A stretch of 64,000 nt of DNA from Pseudomonadota bacterium (GTDB taxonomy: Bacteria; Pseudomonadota; Gammaproteobacteria; Acidiferrobacterales; Acidiferrobacteraceae), in contig JAJYDT010000007.1 in assembly GCA_021777335.1 (NCBI GenBank), forward strand, positions 1 to 64,000, in the 5' to 3' direction. The notes beneath the pieces are model-generated. The model had not been told where the DNA came from. It made no database searches and saw only the letters and a program-made list of their open reading frames with translations. This document shows, in pieces, positions 8,767-19,472 of this stretch (its first letter is position 1; each line of letters opens with the position of its first letter). A program made the position numbers and the translations under genes.

Positions 8767-9561
8767 TCGGGGTTTATATTCGGGCAAGCGTTGGTGATCG
8801 GATAAGGCGCCGGGATTACAGAGAAGGGCACGCAACCCCGAGAGCTCATGGACATCCATTTCCACGGATCCAGGGTAGCTACAGCGACCCATGCGGGGCT
8901 GATGACTTACGTGGCTGCGACTATCGGATGGGGTCAAGCACCGGTGGGAACACTTTTTGCGCGCGCAGACATCCGGGCCTGCCACAAACACCGGAAGAAG
9001 GCACCTATAAACTCCGGGCATGATCAGCCGGGATGGACAACTTGCCGACCACCGCTCCGCAGACCTGCAGCGCCGACCCAAATCTGGACCAGCAACCTCA
9101 CCTATGGTGTGCCTCGCGATCAACGCGCCCCGCCGAGGAGCTGCGACTCCATCTGCGCTTTGCGCACAGTACCCGGCTTCGCTGACCCAAGTGCCGCAAT
9201 TCCAGCGTTTCGGTGTTCCTCCTCACCAGGGCAAGAGTTTCCGCATGGAGTTTCCGCCTGTCGAGAGGCCACGAGCTGCCACTGGGCGCTGAAATCTCTC
9301 GCTGCAGTGCAGCTGCTCATACAGGCTCTTGCATGGTCCCATATCAGTCTCGCGCTCGGACGCTTTTAACATGCTGGTGTGGCGCTCTGCGCCCACCATC
9401 ATGAATTCTCGTGTGTCGCTTATACGACAGAGCTGCGCGGAGAGTCAGGCGTCCGCATGCTCCGGATTGCCGTTTCCTCCTGCTACAATTGCCTCGGGCA
9501 CCTGCATGCAGGCCCGAACGAGCCCTACCCGGGGCAGCAACTAACCAATCCGGAGACTGCC
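8767..9561. other. Intergenic region, 795 bases, no supported gene
   Basis: Several overlapping frames of 60-170 codons occur, but none has a start with a ribosome-binding site or a recognisable motif, and they disagree on frame. The composition suggests eroded coding sequence. The last part is the leader of the adenine deaminase gene, with GGAG 8 bases before its ATG. Confidence 0.4.
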
Positions 9562-10578
9562 ATGCCATCCGCAGCACCATCAGCCCTGGAATTTGCCTGT
9601 CGCATGCCCAAGGCGGAACTACACGTACATATTGAAGGGACACTCGAGCCACAGCTCGCCTTCGCGCTCGCGCGCCGCAACGGCATCACCCTGCCCTACG
9701 CGGACGAAGATGCGCTCCGCGCCGCCTACCACTTCGCCGACCTGCAGTCGTTCCTTGATTTATACTACAGTTGCGCCAGCGTACTGCGCACCGCCGATGA
9801 TTTTACTGACCTGATGCTCGCGTACCTGAAACGTGCGAAAGCGGATCAGGTCGTGCATACGGAGATTTTCTTTGACCCGCAGACGCATACTGCGCGGGGC
9901 GTACCGATGGGCACTGTCATTGAAGGCCTCATTGCCGGCATTAAGGAAGGCCGCCTGCGACTCGGTATCAGTGCAAAATTGATCCTCTGTTTCCTGCGGC
10001 ACCTTAGTGAGGGGGAGGCGTTCGATACACTCACCGAGGCCGAGCCGTTCCTCGACTATATCGATGGCTTTGGCCTTGATTCATCGGAGCGCGGGCACCC
10101 ACCGAAAAAATTCGCGAGCGTCTTCGAGAAGTGCCGCGCACTCGGTAAACCCGTGGTTGCGCACGCAGGGGAAGAGGGTCCGCCCTGCTACATCACTGAA
10201 GCGCTCGATATCCTGAAAGCATGCCGCATCGATCATGGCGTGCGCGCGGTTGAGGACAGCGCGCTCCTCGAAAGACTCGTGCGCGAGCAAGTGCCGCTTA
10301 CCGTGTGCCCACTATCGAACGTGCGGCTTTGCGTCTATCCCGACATGCGCACACATTCGCTGCCACAATTGCTCGCCGCAGGCGCGATGGTCACCATCAA
10401 TAGCGATGATCCTGCATATTTCGGCGGCTACATGAATGACAACATTCGTGCGGTCCAGGCCGCGTTTTGTCTCGACGAACAGACCTGGAGACGGGTTGGC
10501 CGCAACAGCATCGAGGCAAGCTGGGCGAGCACCGAGGAGAAGGCCGTCTGGCTCGCGCAGCTCGATCCTGTAGGCTGA
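9562..10578 (+). CDS. Adenine deaminase
   Basis: A 338-residue cytoplasmic amidohydrolase of the adenosine/AMP deaminase superfamily that converts adenine to hypoxanthine in purine salvage. Metal ligands are visible in KAELHVHIEGTLEP (H21, H23), the catalytic HAGEEGPP, RIDHGVRA and NSDDPAYFGGY. The blocks FFDPQTHT, LDSSERGHPP and HAGEEGPP match the bacterial/fungal adenine deaminase group rather than true adenosine deaminases. The frame is open upstream to 9379, but the start at ATG 9562 fits the family's N terminus and has a GGAG ribosome-binding site. It stands alone. Confidence 0.85.
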   Translation: MPSAAPSALEFACRMPKAELHVHIEGTLEPQLAFALARRNGITLPYADEDALRAAYHFADLQSFLDLYYSCASVLRTADDFTDLMLAYLKRAKADQVVHTEIFFDPQTHTARGVPMGTVIEGLIAGIKEGRLRLGISAKLILCFLRHLSEGEAFDTLTEAEPFLDYIDGFGLDSSERGHPPKKFASVFEKCRALGKPVVAHAGEEGPPCYITEALDILKACRIDHGVRAVEDSALLERLVREQVPLTVCPLSNVRLCVYPDMRTHSLPQLLAAGAMVTINSDDPAYFGGYMNDNIRAVQAAFCLDEQTWRRVGRNSIEASWASTEEKAVWLAQLDPVG

Positions 10579-11157
10579 TTTCCGCCTTATATCACCGTGC
10601 CCTGTCGGGGAAATGGCGAGGAGAAGAAAACCGTAAAGAACCTTATCGAATGGTTGTTGTTCAGCCGGGGAGACGCTGATGACAACACACAAAAACAGCA
10701 GCATACGCGATTACACACAGACCCCCTTGGGAAGGGTAGGCGCCTAGAAGGTACTCGCCACCAGGACACCCGATCTTACCCAGATTGACCCTCCGGTCCG
10801 CTCCGACTCACCTCCCGGAAGACCGCTTTTCAGGAATATCAAAATCCGGATCTGGGGCAAAACGATCTCGCCGGCATGCGGGGCATCTGACCCGAGACAA
10901 TCCCTGCTGCATTTTTCGGCGCTGCGATCCGACATCGCCAGACTGATCGACCGCCGGTCAATCGGGAATCGGTACGGTGCCCGGAACAGGCGCCGCAGTC
11001 ACAGACTTTCGACACCAAGGCGCGGGTGACACGACAAGCAAGGCATCACTTGTTTCGCACGCCATCGTTACACGGGAAATCGCGACAGGGACGATTATTT
11101 TGAGATTACCCTGAAGGGCCGCGCGTCCGAGACCGTACGCGGACGCAGACCACCGCG
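10579..11157. other. Intergenic region, 579 bases, no supported gene
   Basis: The region lies between convergent genes and contains only short frames without motifs or ribosome-binding sites. I see no terminator with a T-tract, no RNA gene and no repeat shared with other parts of the window. Confidence 0.4.
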
Positions 11158-11667
11158 TCACTTCTTGACATATATCCTGCCAATCATACCCGCCGCGAAG
11201 TGTCCTGGCTCATGGCAGGCATATTCCACCACACCGGGCGTATCGGAGAATTTCCAGATCAGGCTCTTGGTCTGACCCGGTGCAAGACTGATGCCGTTGG
11301 GGTCATGCATTGGCATGCCGGGCATTGCATGCATCTCCTGTTCATGCTCCAACTGTTCCTGCTTGTCGCCGATCACGAACTCATGCCGAATCCTGCCCAC
11401 ATCGGTGACTATGAAACGCACTGTTTCGCCCGGACGCACATGCACGGTAGACGGATTGAACCGCATGCTGTCCAGAGCGGCAATATGGATGGTCTTCTGG
11501 ACTTGGCCGGCACTCCCTGGCTGGCCGAAGCTAAATCTGACCCGATGCCGGGACGGTTGCGCGCCGCGCTCCACAGCAGACATAGCTGGCGTGCCCTGGG
11601 CCAGCGCCGAGGATACCGGCAGGGTGAACAGAACAGCGCTCAGGACAATTGGCAACAACGTGTTCAT
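11158..11667 (-). CDS. Exported cupredoxin (type 1 copper protein)
   Basis: The first 23 residues form a signal peptide ending SSALAQ, giving a periplasmic protein of about 145 residues. The C-terminal half is a cupredoxin fold with a complete type 1 copper site: H95 in IRHEF, then C151, H156 and M161 in YACHEPGHFAAGM. A Met/His-rich loop (about 111-121, EMHAMPGMPMH) could bind extra copper, as in copper-handling proteins. It could serve as an electron carrier or in copper resistance; no oxidase or copper-export gene is adjacent, so the role is open. Confidence 0.85.
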   Translation of the reverse strand: MNTLLPIVLSAVLFTLPVSSALAQGTPAMSAVERGAQPSRHRVRFSFGQPGSAGQVQKTIHIAALDSMRFNPSTVHVRPGETVRFIVTDVGRIRHEFVIGDKQEQLEHEQEMHAMPGMPMHDPNGISLAPGQTKSLIWKFSDTPGVVEYACHEPGHFAAGMIGRIYVKK

Positions 11668-12476
11668 CCATTTCTCCTCATATCGTCTCCCGGGGTGCGT
11701 ATAAATGGATTCGATTGGTTACTGTTGTCAACGCGGAAACCTCTGGCTCCGGTGCGCAGGTGGCACATTATTCACAAGTCAGCCATGTCGGCAATACCCA
11801 GGTGCCTCAAGAACGGAGATACGAGCCTCCGTCGTTTGCCGGCTCGGCGGTCTGCAGGATCCAGGACGTGCGCTGCGCGTACCCCGCCCTTTGCAGCGGT
11901 CTGTGGCCGGGACCCGTGCAGCGGGGGGGCATGGTGAACCCGGCACACGCGGAGGTCTGGGGCTTGCTGGCAGGAGAGAGCGTACCGTGTCGCCAGCCCG
12001 GGGCGGGGCCATCGGGGGTTTCGTCAGCTACCATGCAGGACGCGGACCGCGGGGGCGGCCCCTTGGGTGCAAAGAACGCACGAGTGCCACTTGAGTGCCC
12101 GAAAAAATCCATAGCCAGAGGGGCCTTGGGGCACACGTTTTTTTGTGTCCCGTGAGATTGTTCTCCCGGATTGACCTCCACATCTGATGCGTGCTAAAAG
12201 GCGCCACCTGCGAGCAACCTCGCGAACCCGGGAGATCGCTGAACGTTTAATGGACAGCGACAGTAATCCTAAACAATTCGCCTAAAGGCACGTTGCGCTC
12301 ACGCTTTCTTGATGAGCCCGCCTGCCGAAGGCCAGGCGGGGGCACCACCTGCATCCGGTAACCTCCCCTAAACAGTTATGTGAATGGCGATGTCTGGGCC
12401 TGAGCGGGCCTGTAGGGGGTCCCTGTGTCCTGGATTAGCGAACTGCGGGTTGATCGCGCTGTGTATTGGAGGTTTC
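11668..12476. other. Intergenic region, 809 bases, with leader hairpin
   Basis: No gene is supported. At 12186-12199 the 14-base string GATGCGTGCTAAAA repeats the one at 2599-2612. At 12317-12340 a perfect 8-bp hairpin (CCCGCCTG ... CAGGCGGG, 8-base loop) lies about 137 bases before the transporter start. It could be a transcription terminator without a T-tract or part of a regulatory leader. At about 12128-12148 a GC-rich inverted repeat has a run of seven T in its loop. Confidence 0.4.
12317..12340. promoter_or_regulatory. Hairpin in the leader of the NRAMP-like gene
   Basis: The arms CCCGCCTG (12317-12324) and CAGGCGGG (12333-12340) are perfectly complementary around the loop CCGAAGGC. 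It lies upstream of a divalent-metal transporter gene, where metal-responsive leaders are known in other bacteria. I could not match it to the yybP-ykoY manganese riboswitch or another named class. Confidence 0.3.
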
Positions 12477-13862
12477 ATGACCATTCAAGTTGAGGAAGGG
12501 GTGCATTCGCCCCTCCCTTCGGGCCAAGACGAACTCAACTTAAATGAGCTGCCGGCCTCAATTAGAGAGCGATTACGGGATCGGCTCTATATCTCGCGGT
12601 TACGCCAGAGACCTCAAACACCGTGGAACCGCTTGGTGCTGGCATTCGCTCTTATTGGCCCCGGTGTTCTGGTCATGCTCGGTGACAACGACGCGGGCGG
12701 GGTCATCACGTATATCCAGACCGGTGCAAGCTACGGATTCGGTGTTTTCATTCCACTGATATTCGTACTGGGCGGGATCGCCTACGTGGTTCAGGAAATG
12801 ACTGTCCGACTGGGCGCTGTGACCCGTCGGGGCCACGCGGAACTGATCTGGAAGCGCTATGGCCCGTACTGGGGCGCCTTCTCTCTCGTCGACCTTGTGG
12901 TCGCAAATTTTCTGACGCTGATCACGGAATTCATCGGAATCCGGGTCGCAGCCGAGGCTTTTGGCATTCCGCCAGCATTGGCGGTCGCGTCGGCGGTGGC
13001 GTTTATTGCCGGGACCCTGATTTTCTTGCGTTACTGGACTTGGGAGCGTATCGCTCTGGGCGTGGCTCTGGTCAACCTCGTTTTTGTGCCGATTGCAATC
13101 ATGGCACACCCCGACTGGCGGGCAGTAGCCGCTTCGTTCGTGCACTGGCGGGTACCGAATTTCATGTCGGCATCTTTCCTGATCCTGGTTTCAGCCAATA
13201 TTGGTACCACGATTGCTCCATGGCAGCTATTTTTCCAGCAATCCAGTGTCGTTGACAAGGGTCTTACACTAAAGGATATCCCTGCCGGCCGCCGGGATAC
13301 CGCTCTCGGTGTGATTGGCATGATGGCGGTGGCATTGGCGATTATTGTTCTCGCCGCACAGTACATTCACGGTCTGCCGGGCGCCGATAACTTTCAGATC
13401 GCGCAGGTGTTAAGCACGCTGCACCATCGGCTCGGCGGCGCGATCGCCACGCTCTTCGCGGTCGGGCTGATGGAGGCAGGGCTCATCGCTGCCATCGTGA
13501 TCACTGCCAGCACATCCTGGGCCGTGGGCGAAGCGCTCGATCTGCCACGTTCCATCAATGAGCCACCGAAGCAGGCGCTGACGTTTTATCTGCCTGGGAT
13601 CATCGCTACGGCCTTTGCTGGCGCGATCGTCTTGCTCCCGCATGTACCACTTGGGTTCCTTAATCTGACGGTTCAGGTTGTCGCAACGGTGTTCATGCCT
13701 GCTGCCATGCTGTTCCTTCTCATGCTTCTGAACGACCAGGAACTGATGGGCACATACGTGAACTCACGGCGGCGCAACGTGCTATCAATCGCAATCATGA
13801 TGGTTCTGATCATCTGCAACGTCCTGTACGCGACGGCAACCATTTTCCCGCACGCGTTGTGA
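12477..13862 (+). CDS. NRAMP-family divalent metal transporter, atypical DNDAGG type
   Basis: A polytopic inner-membrane protein of 461 residues with about 11 membrane helices. It follows the NRAMP pattern, but helix 1 reads GDNDAGG (residues 69-75) where classical members have DPGN. The helix 6 motif reads TIAPWQLFFQQ (245-255) where MntH-type proteins have a metal-binding methionine and histidine (MPHN). Loss of the soft methionine ligand suggests a specificity other than manganese or iron, perhaps magnesium as in NRAMP-related magnesium transporters. The start at ATG 12477 has TTGGAGG before it; the open frame extends further upstream without family similarity. A small membrane-peptide gene starts 8 bases after the stop. 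Confidence 0.85.
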   Translation: MTIQVEEGVHSPLPSGQDELNLNELPASIRERLRDRLYISRLRQRPQTPWNRLVLAFALIGPGVLVMLGDNDAGGVITYIQTGASYGFGVFIPLIFVLGGIAYVVQEMTVRLGAVTRRGHAELIWKRYGPYWGAFSLVDLVVANFLTLITEFIGIRVAAEAFGIPPALAVASAVAFIAGTLIFLRYWTWERIALGVALVNLVFVPIAIMAHPDWRAVAASFVHWRVPNFMSASFLILVSANIGTTIAPWQLFFQQSSVVDKGLTLKDIPAGRRDTALGVIGMMAVALAIIVLAAQYIHGLPGADNFQIAQVLSTLHHRLGGAIATLFAVGLMEAGLIAAIVITASTSWAVGEALDLPRSINEPPKQALTFYLPGIIATAFAGAIVLLPHVPLGFLNLTVQVVATVFMPAAMLFLLMLLNDQELMGTYVNSRRRNVLSIAIMMVLIICNVLYATATIFPHAL

Positions 13863-13870
13863 GGTGATTT

Positions 13871-14062
13871 GTGAATCTGGACCACTATGACCGAAAAGAG
13901 ATAGAACGCCTCCTTCGCGACGAAGGCTGGGACCATCCGCCCGCGGAGGTGAGGAGGATATTGCCATCCGGATGGTATCGAGCCGCTTTCTGGGCGCTGC
14001 GTGCCTATATCATTGTCATGGTTGTGGTAGTGGCGATCGGATTTGCGCGTGGGGCCCATTAG
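13871..14062 (+). CDS. Small single-helix membrane protein, unknown
   Basis: A 63-residue peptide starting at GTG 13871 with GAGGTGA just upstream, only 8 bases after the NRAMP-like gene. A charged N-terminal half (about 1-35, with ERLLRDEGWDHPP) precedes one hydrophobic helix (about 41-59, WALRAYIIVMVVVVAIGF). Close coupling suggests co-translation with the transporter and a possible accessory role. I do not recognise the family. Confidence 0.55.
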   Translation: MNLDHYDRKEIERLLRDEGWDHPPAEVRRILPSGWYRAAFWALRAYIIVMVVVVAIGFARGAH

Positions 14063-14317
14063 CGGCGCCGGCTGCAGTCGTTTCGGTGTTACATGATGCT
14101 GGCAGATTGCATCAGGATACGCGGAAAAATGGCATCACCCGTCTGGCATTATGCTAGGATGGTGCTCTACCCCGTTCGGGTGGCCTCGTTCGCAATCTTA
14201 CAGCCGGCCGGATGCCATGCGTCCAAGGCCGCACGCCCGTTCACGCGGAAACGGCGGGTGGCAAGCGGAGCCAACCAGTTTCAGCAGACAGAACGGTTCT
14301 GCCAGATCGGGTGACGG

Positions 14318-15235
14318 ATGATAGGTATGATGCATCTAGACACCCTCAATCTCTGGAATCCACGCGCTGGAATTGATTTTGGCGCAGCATTGCTCACCGC
14401 TTTTGTGCTCGGCATGATTCACGGGATTACCCCCGATGAACATACTTGGCCCATCACGTTCAGTTATTCCATAGGCAGCTACAGTACGCGGGGCGGGATG
14501 CGTGCCGGGCTGCTGTTTTCGCTTGCCTTTACTCTGCAACGGGCGATTGCGAGTGAAATCGCATATGTCGGCATCACTGCCTTCGACCGGCTGGTAAATG
14601 CCCCGCGGTTCAATTTTTATGTCTATCTGGTGGTTGGCACAGTCATGTTTGTATCAGGCTATTATGTGCTGCGACGCGGCAGCATCCTTCATCTTTTCCA
14701 CCGCCACCCGATCAGCTATCCCGCCAAGGTCGCGGAACCGCGTCCCGCGCCTGCCTATATGCCGCTCGTTCACGGTTTCATCGCCGGCTGGGGGAGTGGA
14801 GCGTTTGCCCTCATTGTCTACACGGTCCTCGCCCCTGCCATGCCGAGCGCCACCTGGGGTTTCATGCCAGGCCTGCTATTCGGGGTGGGGACCATGGTGA
14901 CACAAATCCTTTTCGGGGCACTGTTTGGCGCCTGGATGGCTCGTCGGCATCTGCCAGAGGAAGTCCGGACCTATGTCGCCCGTATGGTCGCGGGACGCAC
15001 ACTGACGTGGAGCGGTCTTTCCTTTGTTTTGATCGCCCTGCTTGGGCTGCTGGACCCGGGAATCGGCGTACTGCAGATCAGCACCGGGATCCGCGTGCAC
15101 AATCTGGCCCATCTCGGCATCGGTTTTTTTCTGTCTGTGATTATCCTGTGTATCGTGGCCATCTACGCATTTATCCGCTCGCTTCACGAGGCGAGGATGT
15201 GGCAAGATCGCCTTACGCGTCCCATGAATCACTGA
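14318..15235 (+). CDS. NicO-like nickel/cobalt-type permease
   Basis: An inner-membrane protein of 305 residues with six to eight predicted helices. The first helix region carries HGITPDEH (H35-x4-D40-E-H42), a variant of the His-x4-Asp-His metal signature of nickel/cobalt permeases such as NiCoT and RcnA. A His-rich loop (LFHRHP) follows near residue 126. The family moves Ni2+ or Co2+ either way, so direction is not clear. Its start is ATG 14318; further ATGs at 14327 and 14330 are also possible. It sits 255 bases after the NRAMP-like unit, suggesting a shared metal-homeostasis theme. Confidence 0.65.
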   Translation: MIGMMHLDTLNLWNPRAGIDFGAALLTAFVLGMIHGITPDEHTWPITFSYSIGSYSTRGGMRAGLLFSLAFTLQRAIASEIAYVGITAFDRLVNAPRFNFYVYLVVGTVMFVSGYYVLRRGSILHLFHRHPISYPAKVAEPRPAPAYMPLVHGFIAGWGSGAFALIVYTVLAPAMPSATWGFMPGLLFGVGTMVTQILFGALFGAWMARRHLPEEVRTYVARMVAGRTLTWSGLSFVLIALLGLLDPGIGVLQISTGIRVHNLAHLGIGFFLSVIILCIVAIYAFIRSLHEARMWQDRLTRPMNH

Positions 15236-15617
15236 AAGACTCATAGAGCGAGCCAATCGCTTTGTGCGGTGTCTGGTGTGGATCGCCTGTGCTTCACGCT
15301 GCACGGAGCGTCACCTGATAGCCGTTACTGTGCCACTTCGGCGGGCCCCTGCACGCGATCGCCCGCCAGGCCGTGTATGATGTCACCGTGCCTGATGAAA
15401 GACCGTGGTCAGACGTGTATCGCTGCGTTGAAAAATGGGATGATTTGCCCCGGACCCGGAGTAGCCGGCACGTTGTTTCCAGGCAAAACCGACGAGACGA
15501 TCCTCAGGGGCAACGTGCCGTCTTGGACCTGCCATGCCGGGGACGATAGGGGAATGTTTCAGAGAACAGGCCCGTGCCGGGCCCGTTGTGTTCGGCCGTG
15601 ACCGGGAGAGAATCCAT
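15236..15617. other. Intergenic region, 382 bases, no supported gene
   Basis: It holds no motif-bearing frame. The open frame of the next gene extends back to 15534, but those residues do not resemble the family, and the ribosome-binding site is at the inner start. No terminator or repeat was recognised. Confidence 0.4.
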
Positions 15618-16337
15618 ATGGCGACGTATTCAGTAAGCGTCCTGGGTCACGAGCAGGTCGCGGAGGGTACCATGGCGTTCCGCTTTGAGAGGCCGGCGGG
15701 ATTCACTTACAAGCCTGGTCAGGCGGTCGACATCGCGCTCATGGATCCTGCAACGGGTGCGAAGGGTCAGCACCGCGTACTCTCGCTCGTCAGTGCCCCC
15801 TGCGAAAACGAGTTGATCGTGGCCACGCGCATGCGTGACAGCCCCTTCAAAAACGGGCTCAAGGCAACTGCAGCAGGTGACAACGTGCAGCTTGAGGGGC
15901 CTTTTGGATCACTCACGCTTCACGCCAACCGCGCGCGACCCGCCGTATTTGTCGCTGGCGGTATTGGGATTACGCCATTCATGAGTATCCTGAGGCAGGC
16001 GGCGAAGGATTGTCCAGACCAGCATTTGTTCCTGATCTATGCCAATCGGCGGCCCGAGGATGCCGCGTTTCTGTCCGAGCTGAAGGATCTTGAGAAAGAG
16101 AATAAATATTTTCATCTGGTTGCAACGATGACCGGTATGCACAAATCCGCCAGCGCATGGAGTGGTGACCGGGGCCGCATTGATGAAGCGCTTCTGAAAA
16201 GAGTAGCCGGTGATCTTCTGGCGCCGATCTACTATGTGGCCGGACCGCCGGCGATGGTCAACGGGATTCGGCAGTCACTGAGTAGCATGAAGGTCAGTGA
16301 CGACGATATTCGCAGCGAAGACTTTTTTGGTTACTGA
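15618..16337 (+). CDS. FAD/NAD(P)-binding oxidoreductase (ferredoxin reductase fold)
   Basis: A compact 239-residue reductase with two domains. The N-terminal beta-barrel has the FAD-binding RVLSLVS (53-59, a variant of RxYS). The nucleotide-binding domain has AGGIGITPFMS (113-123), YVAGPPAMV and a C-terminal SEDFFGY. There is no [2Fe-2S] or globin domain, so it is a stand-alone reductase that passes electrons between NAD(P)H and an unknown partner. It starts at ATG 15618 with GGGAGAG upstream. Its closeness to metal transporter genes hints at reduction of a metal or metalloprotein, but that is inference. Confidence 0.8.
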   Translation: MATYSVSVLGHEQVAEGTMAFRFERPAGFTYKPGQAVDIALMDPATGAKGQHRVLSLVSAPCENELIVATRMRDSPFKNGLKATAAGDNVQLEGPFGSLTLHANRARPAVFVAGGIGITPFMSILRQAAKDCPDQHLFLIYANRRPEDAAFLSELKDLEKENKYFHLVATMTGMHKSASAWSGDRGRIDEALLKRVAGDLLAPIYYVAGPPAMVNGIRQSLSSMKVSDDDIRSEDFFGY

Positions 16338-16701
16338 TGCCAATAGAGCAAATGTTCTCTGGGCATGTCGGCAAGTACCGGTACGAAACGCCGTCACTGC
16401 GGGAGCACCGTGCCATGGTCCCCACTGGTAAGGAACACCCACAGTGAGATCACGAGCCACGTTCGGGCGGGTGAAGAGTGCGGCAATGAGCAGAAGTTTG
16501 TAATAAGCCAAGCCTGCCCGGCGCAGACGCGGAAGCGCTTGTCCGCCGGACGATGCCTAGGCGTTGCGAATTTTATGTTGCATCAGGCCGAGCATATGTC
16601 ACTGACAGCCTGGGCCAGACCCGGGTGAGACGGCAGCGCTGCTGTTACACGGTTCCCGTCGGCATATTTACAGGACCGATGAGGAACAGGTCTGGCGTCG
16701 C
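16338..16701. other. Intergenic region, 364 bases, no supported gene
   Basis: The space between convergent genes holds no supported frame. A short minus-strand stretch reads like a hydrophobic helix (YYKLLLIAALF) but runs into the end of the oxidoreductase gene, so it is taken as chance or as a decayed membrane-protein gene. Confidence 0.35.
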
Positions 16702-17226
16702 CTAGGAGCGGCGGAGCAATACGTACACTGCGCCGGTTCCCCCGTGGGCGGAACGTGCCGACGAGAAGGCTATTACCTCATTCTTCTGTCGCAGCCAGGC
16801 ATTGACCTTGGTCTTGAGCACGGGTACCTTGCCCGCTGAGCTCAACCCCTTCCCATGGATGATGCGCACACAGCGCTTGCCATGTTCACATGCCTCGCGC
16901 AGAAACTCATCGACCAGCTCCCGTGCTTCGGACACAATGAGTCCGTGAAGGTCAAGGTCCGCTTCAATGGCGTAATGGCCGCGCCGGAACTTGCGCCATG
17001 CCACCTGCTGCAGGCCAGGCCGCATGAACGAAAGCTCCTCGCCGGTTTCGATCTCTTCGGATTCGGCGTCATCTGACAGCAGACTGCGCAATACCGCCTT
17101 CTCATCAAGGCGGGATTGTACGGGCACGGGCGGGCGCCGCTGACGGAATGGGCCGATCTTGTCCTGCTTGATCGGTTTGGCGCCACATGCCGCTTTTCCG
17201 AAAAGATCCCGATCCTTCTCGTTCAT
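16702..17226 (-). CDS. Smr domain protein
   Basis: A 174-residue cytoplasmic protein with a C-terminal Smr (MutS2-related) domain, marked by DLDLHGL and IIHGKGLSS. This domain is a nicking-endonuclease or RNA/DNA-branch binding module. The N terminus MNEKDRDLFGKA, followed by KPIKQDK, matches the stand-alone SmrA/YdaL-like group. The chosen ATG 17226 has GTGAGG upstream; a start 39 bases earlier is possible. It follows trxB by 49 bases and is probably co-transcribed with it. Confidence 0.85.
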   Translation of the reverse strand: MNEKDRDLFGKAACGAKPIKQDKIGPFRQRRPPVPVQSRLDEKAVLRSLLSDDAESEEIETGEELSFMRPGLQQVAWRKFRRGHYAIEADLDLHGLIVSEARELVDEFLREACEHGKRCVRIIHGKGLSSAGKVPVLKTKVNAWLRQKNEVIAFSSARSAHGGTGAVYVLLRRS

Positions 17227-17274
17227 GGCGTACCTCACTGTCTGCGGTTGCTGCTCCGGGGGCACCGGATCTCG

Positions 17275-19400
<2,126 letters not shown>

Positions 19401-19472
19401 GCCGGACCGCGGCGTACCCGCAAGGCACACATGTAATATACTAGGCGCAGATCTTCCGCGCGGGGCGGTCTT

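Noticed and set aside
8848-9369. A 173-codon plus-strand frame in the gap before adenine deaminase
   Set aside because: There is no ribosome-binding site and the composition is irregular; several other frames overlap it and none carries a motif.
9562-10578. Annotation as adenosine deaminase
   Set aside because: Conserved blocks favour the adenine deaminase group, as explained in its entry.
11200-11937. Long plus-strand frame across the cupredoxin gene
   Set aside because: It is the shadow of a well-supported minus-strand copper protein with a signal peptide and complete ligands.
12128-12148. Possible rho-independent terminator with a run of seven T
   Set aside because: The T run is inside the loop of the inverted repeat, not after the stem, and the stem has a bulge.
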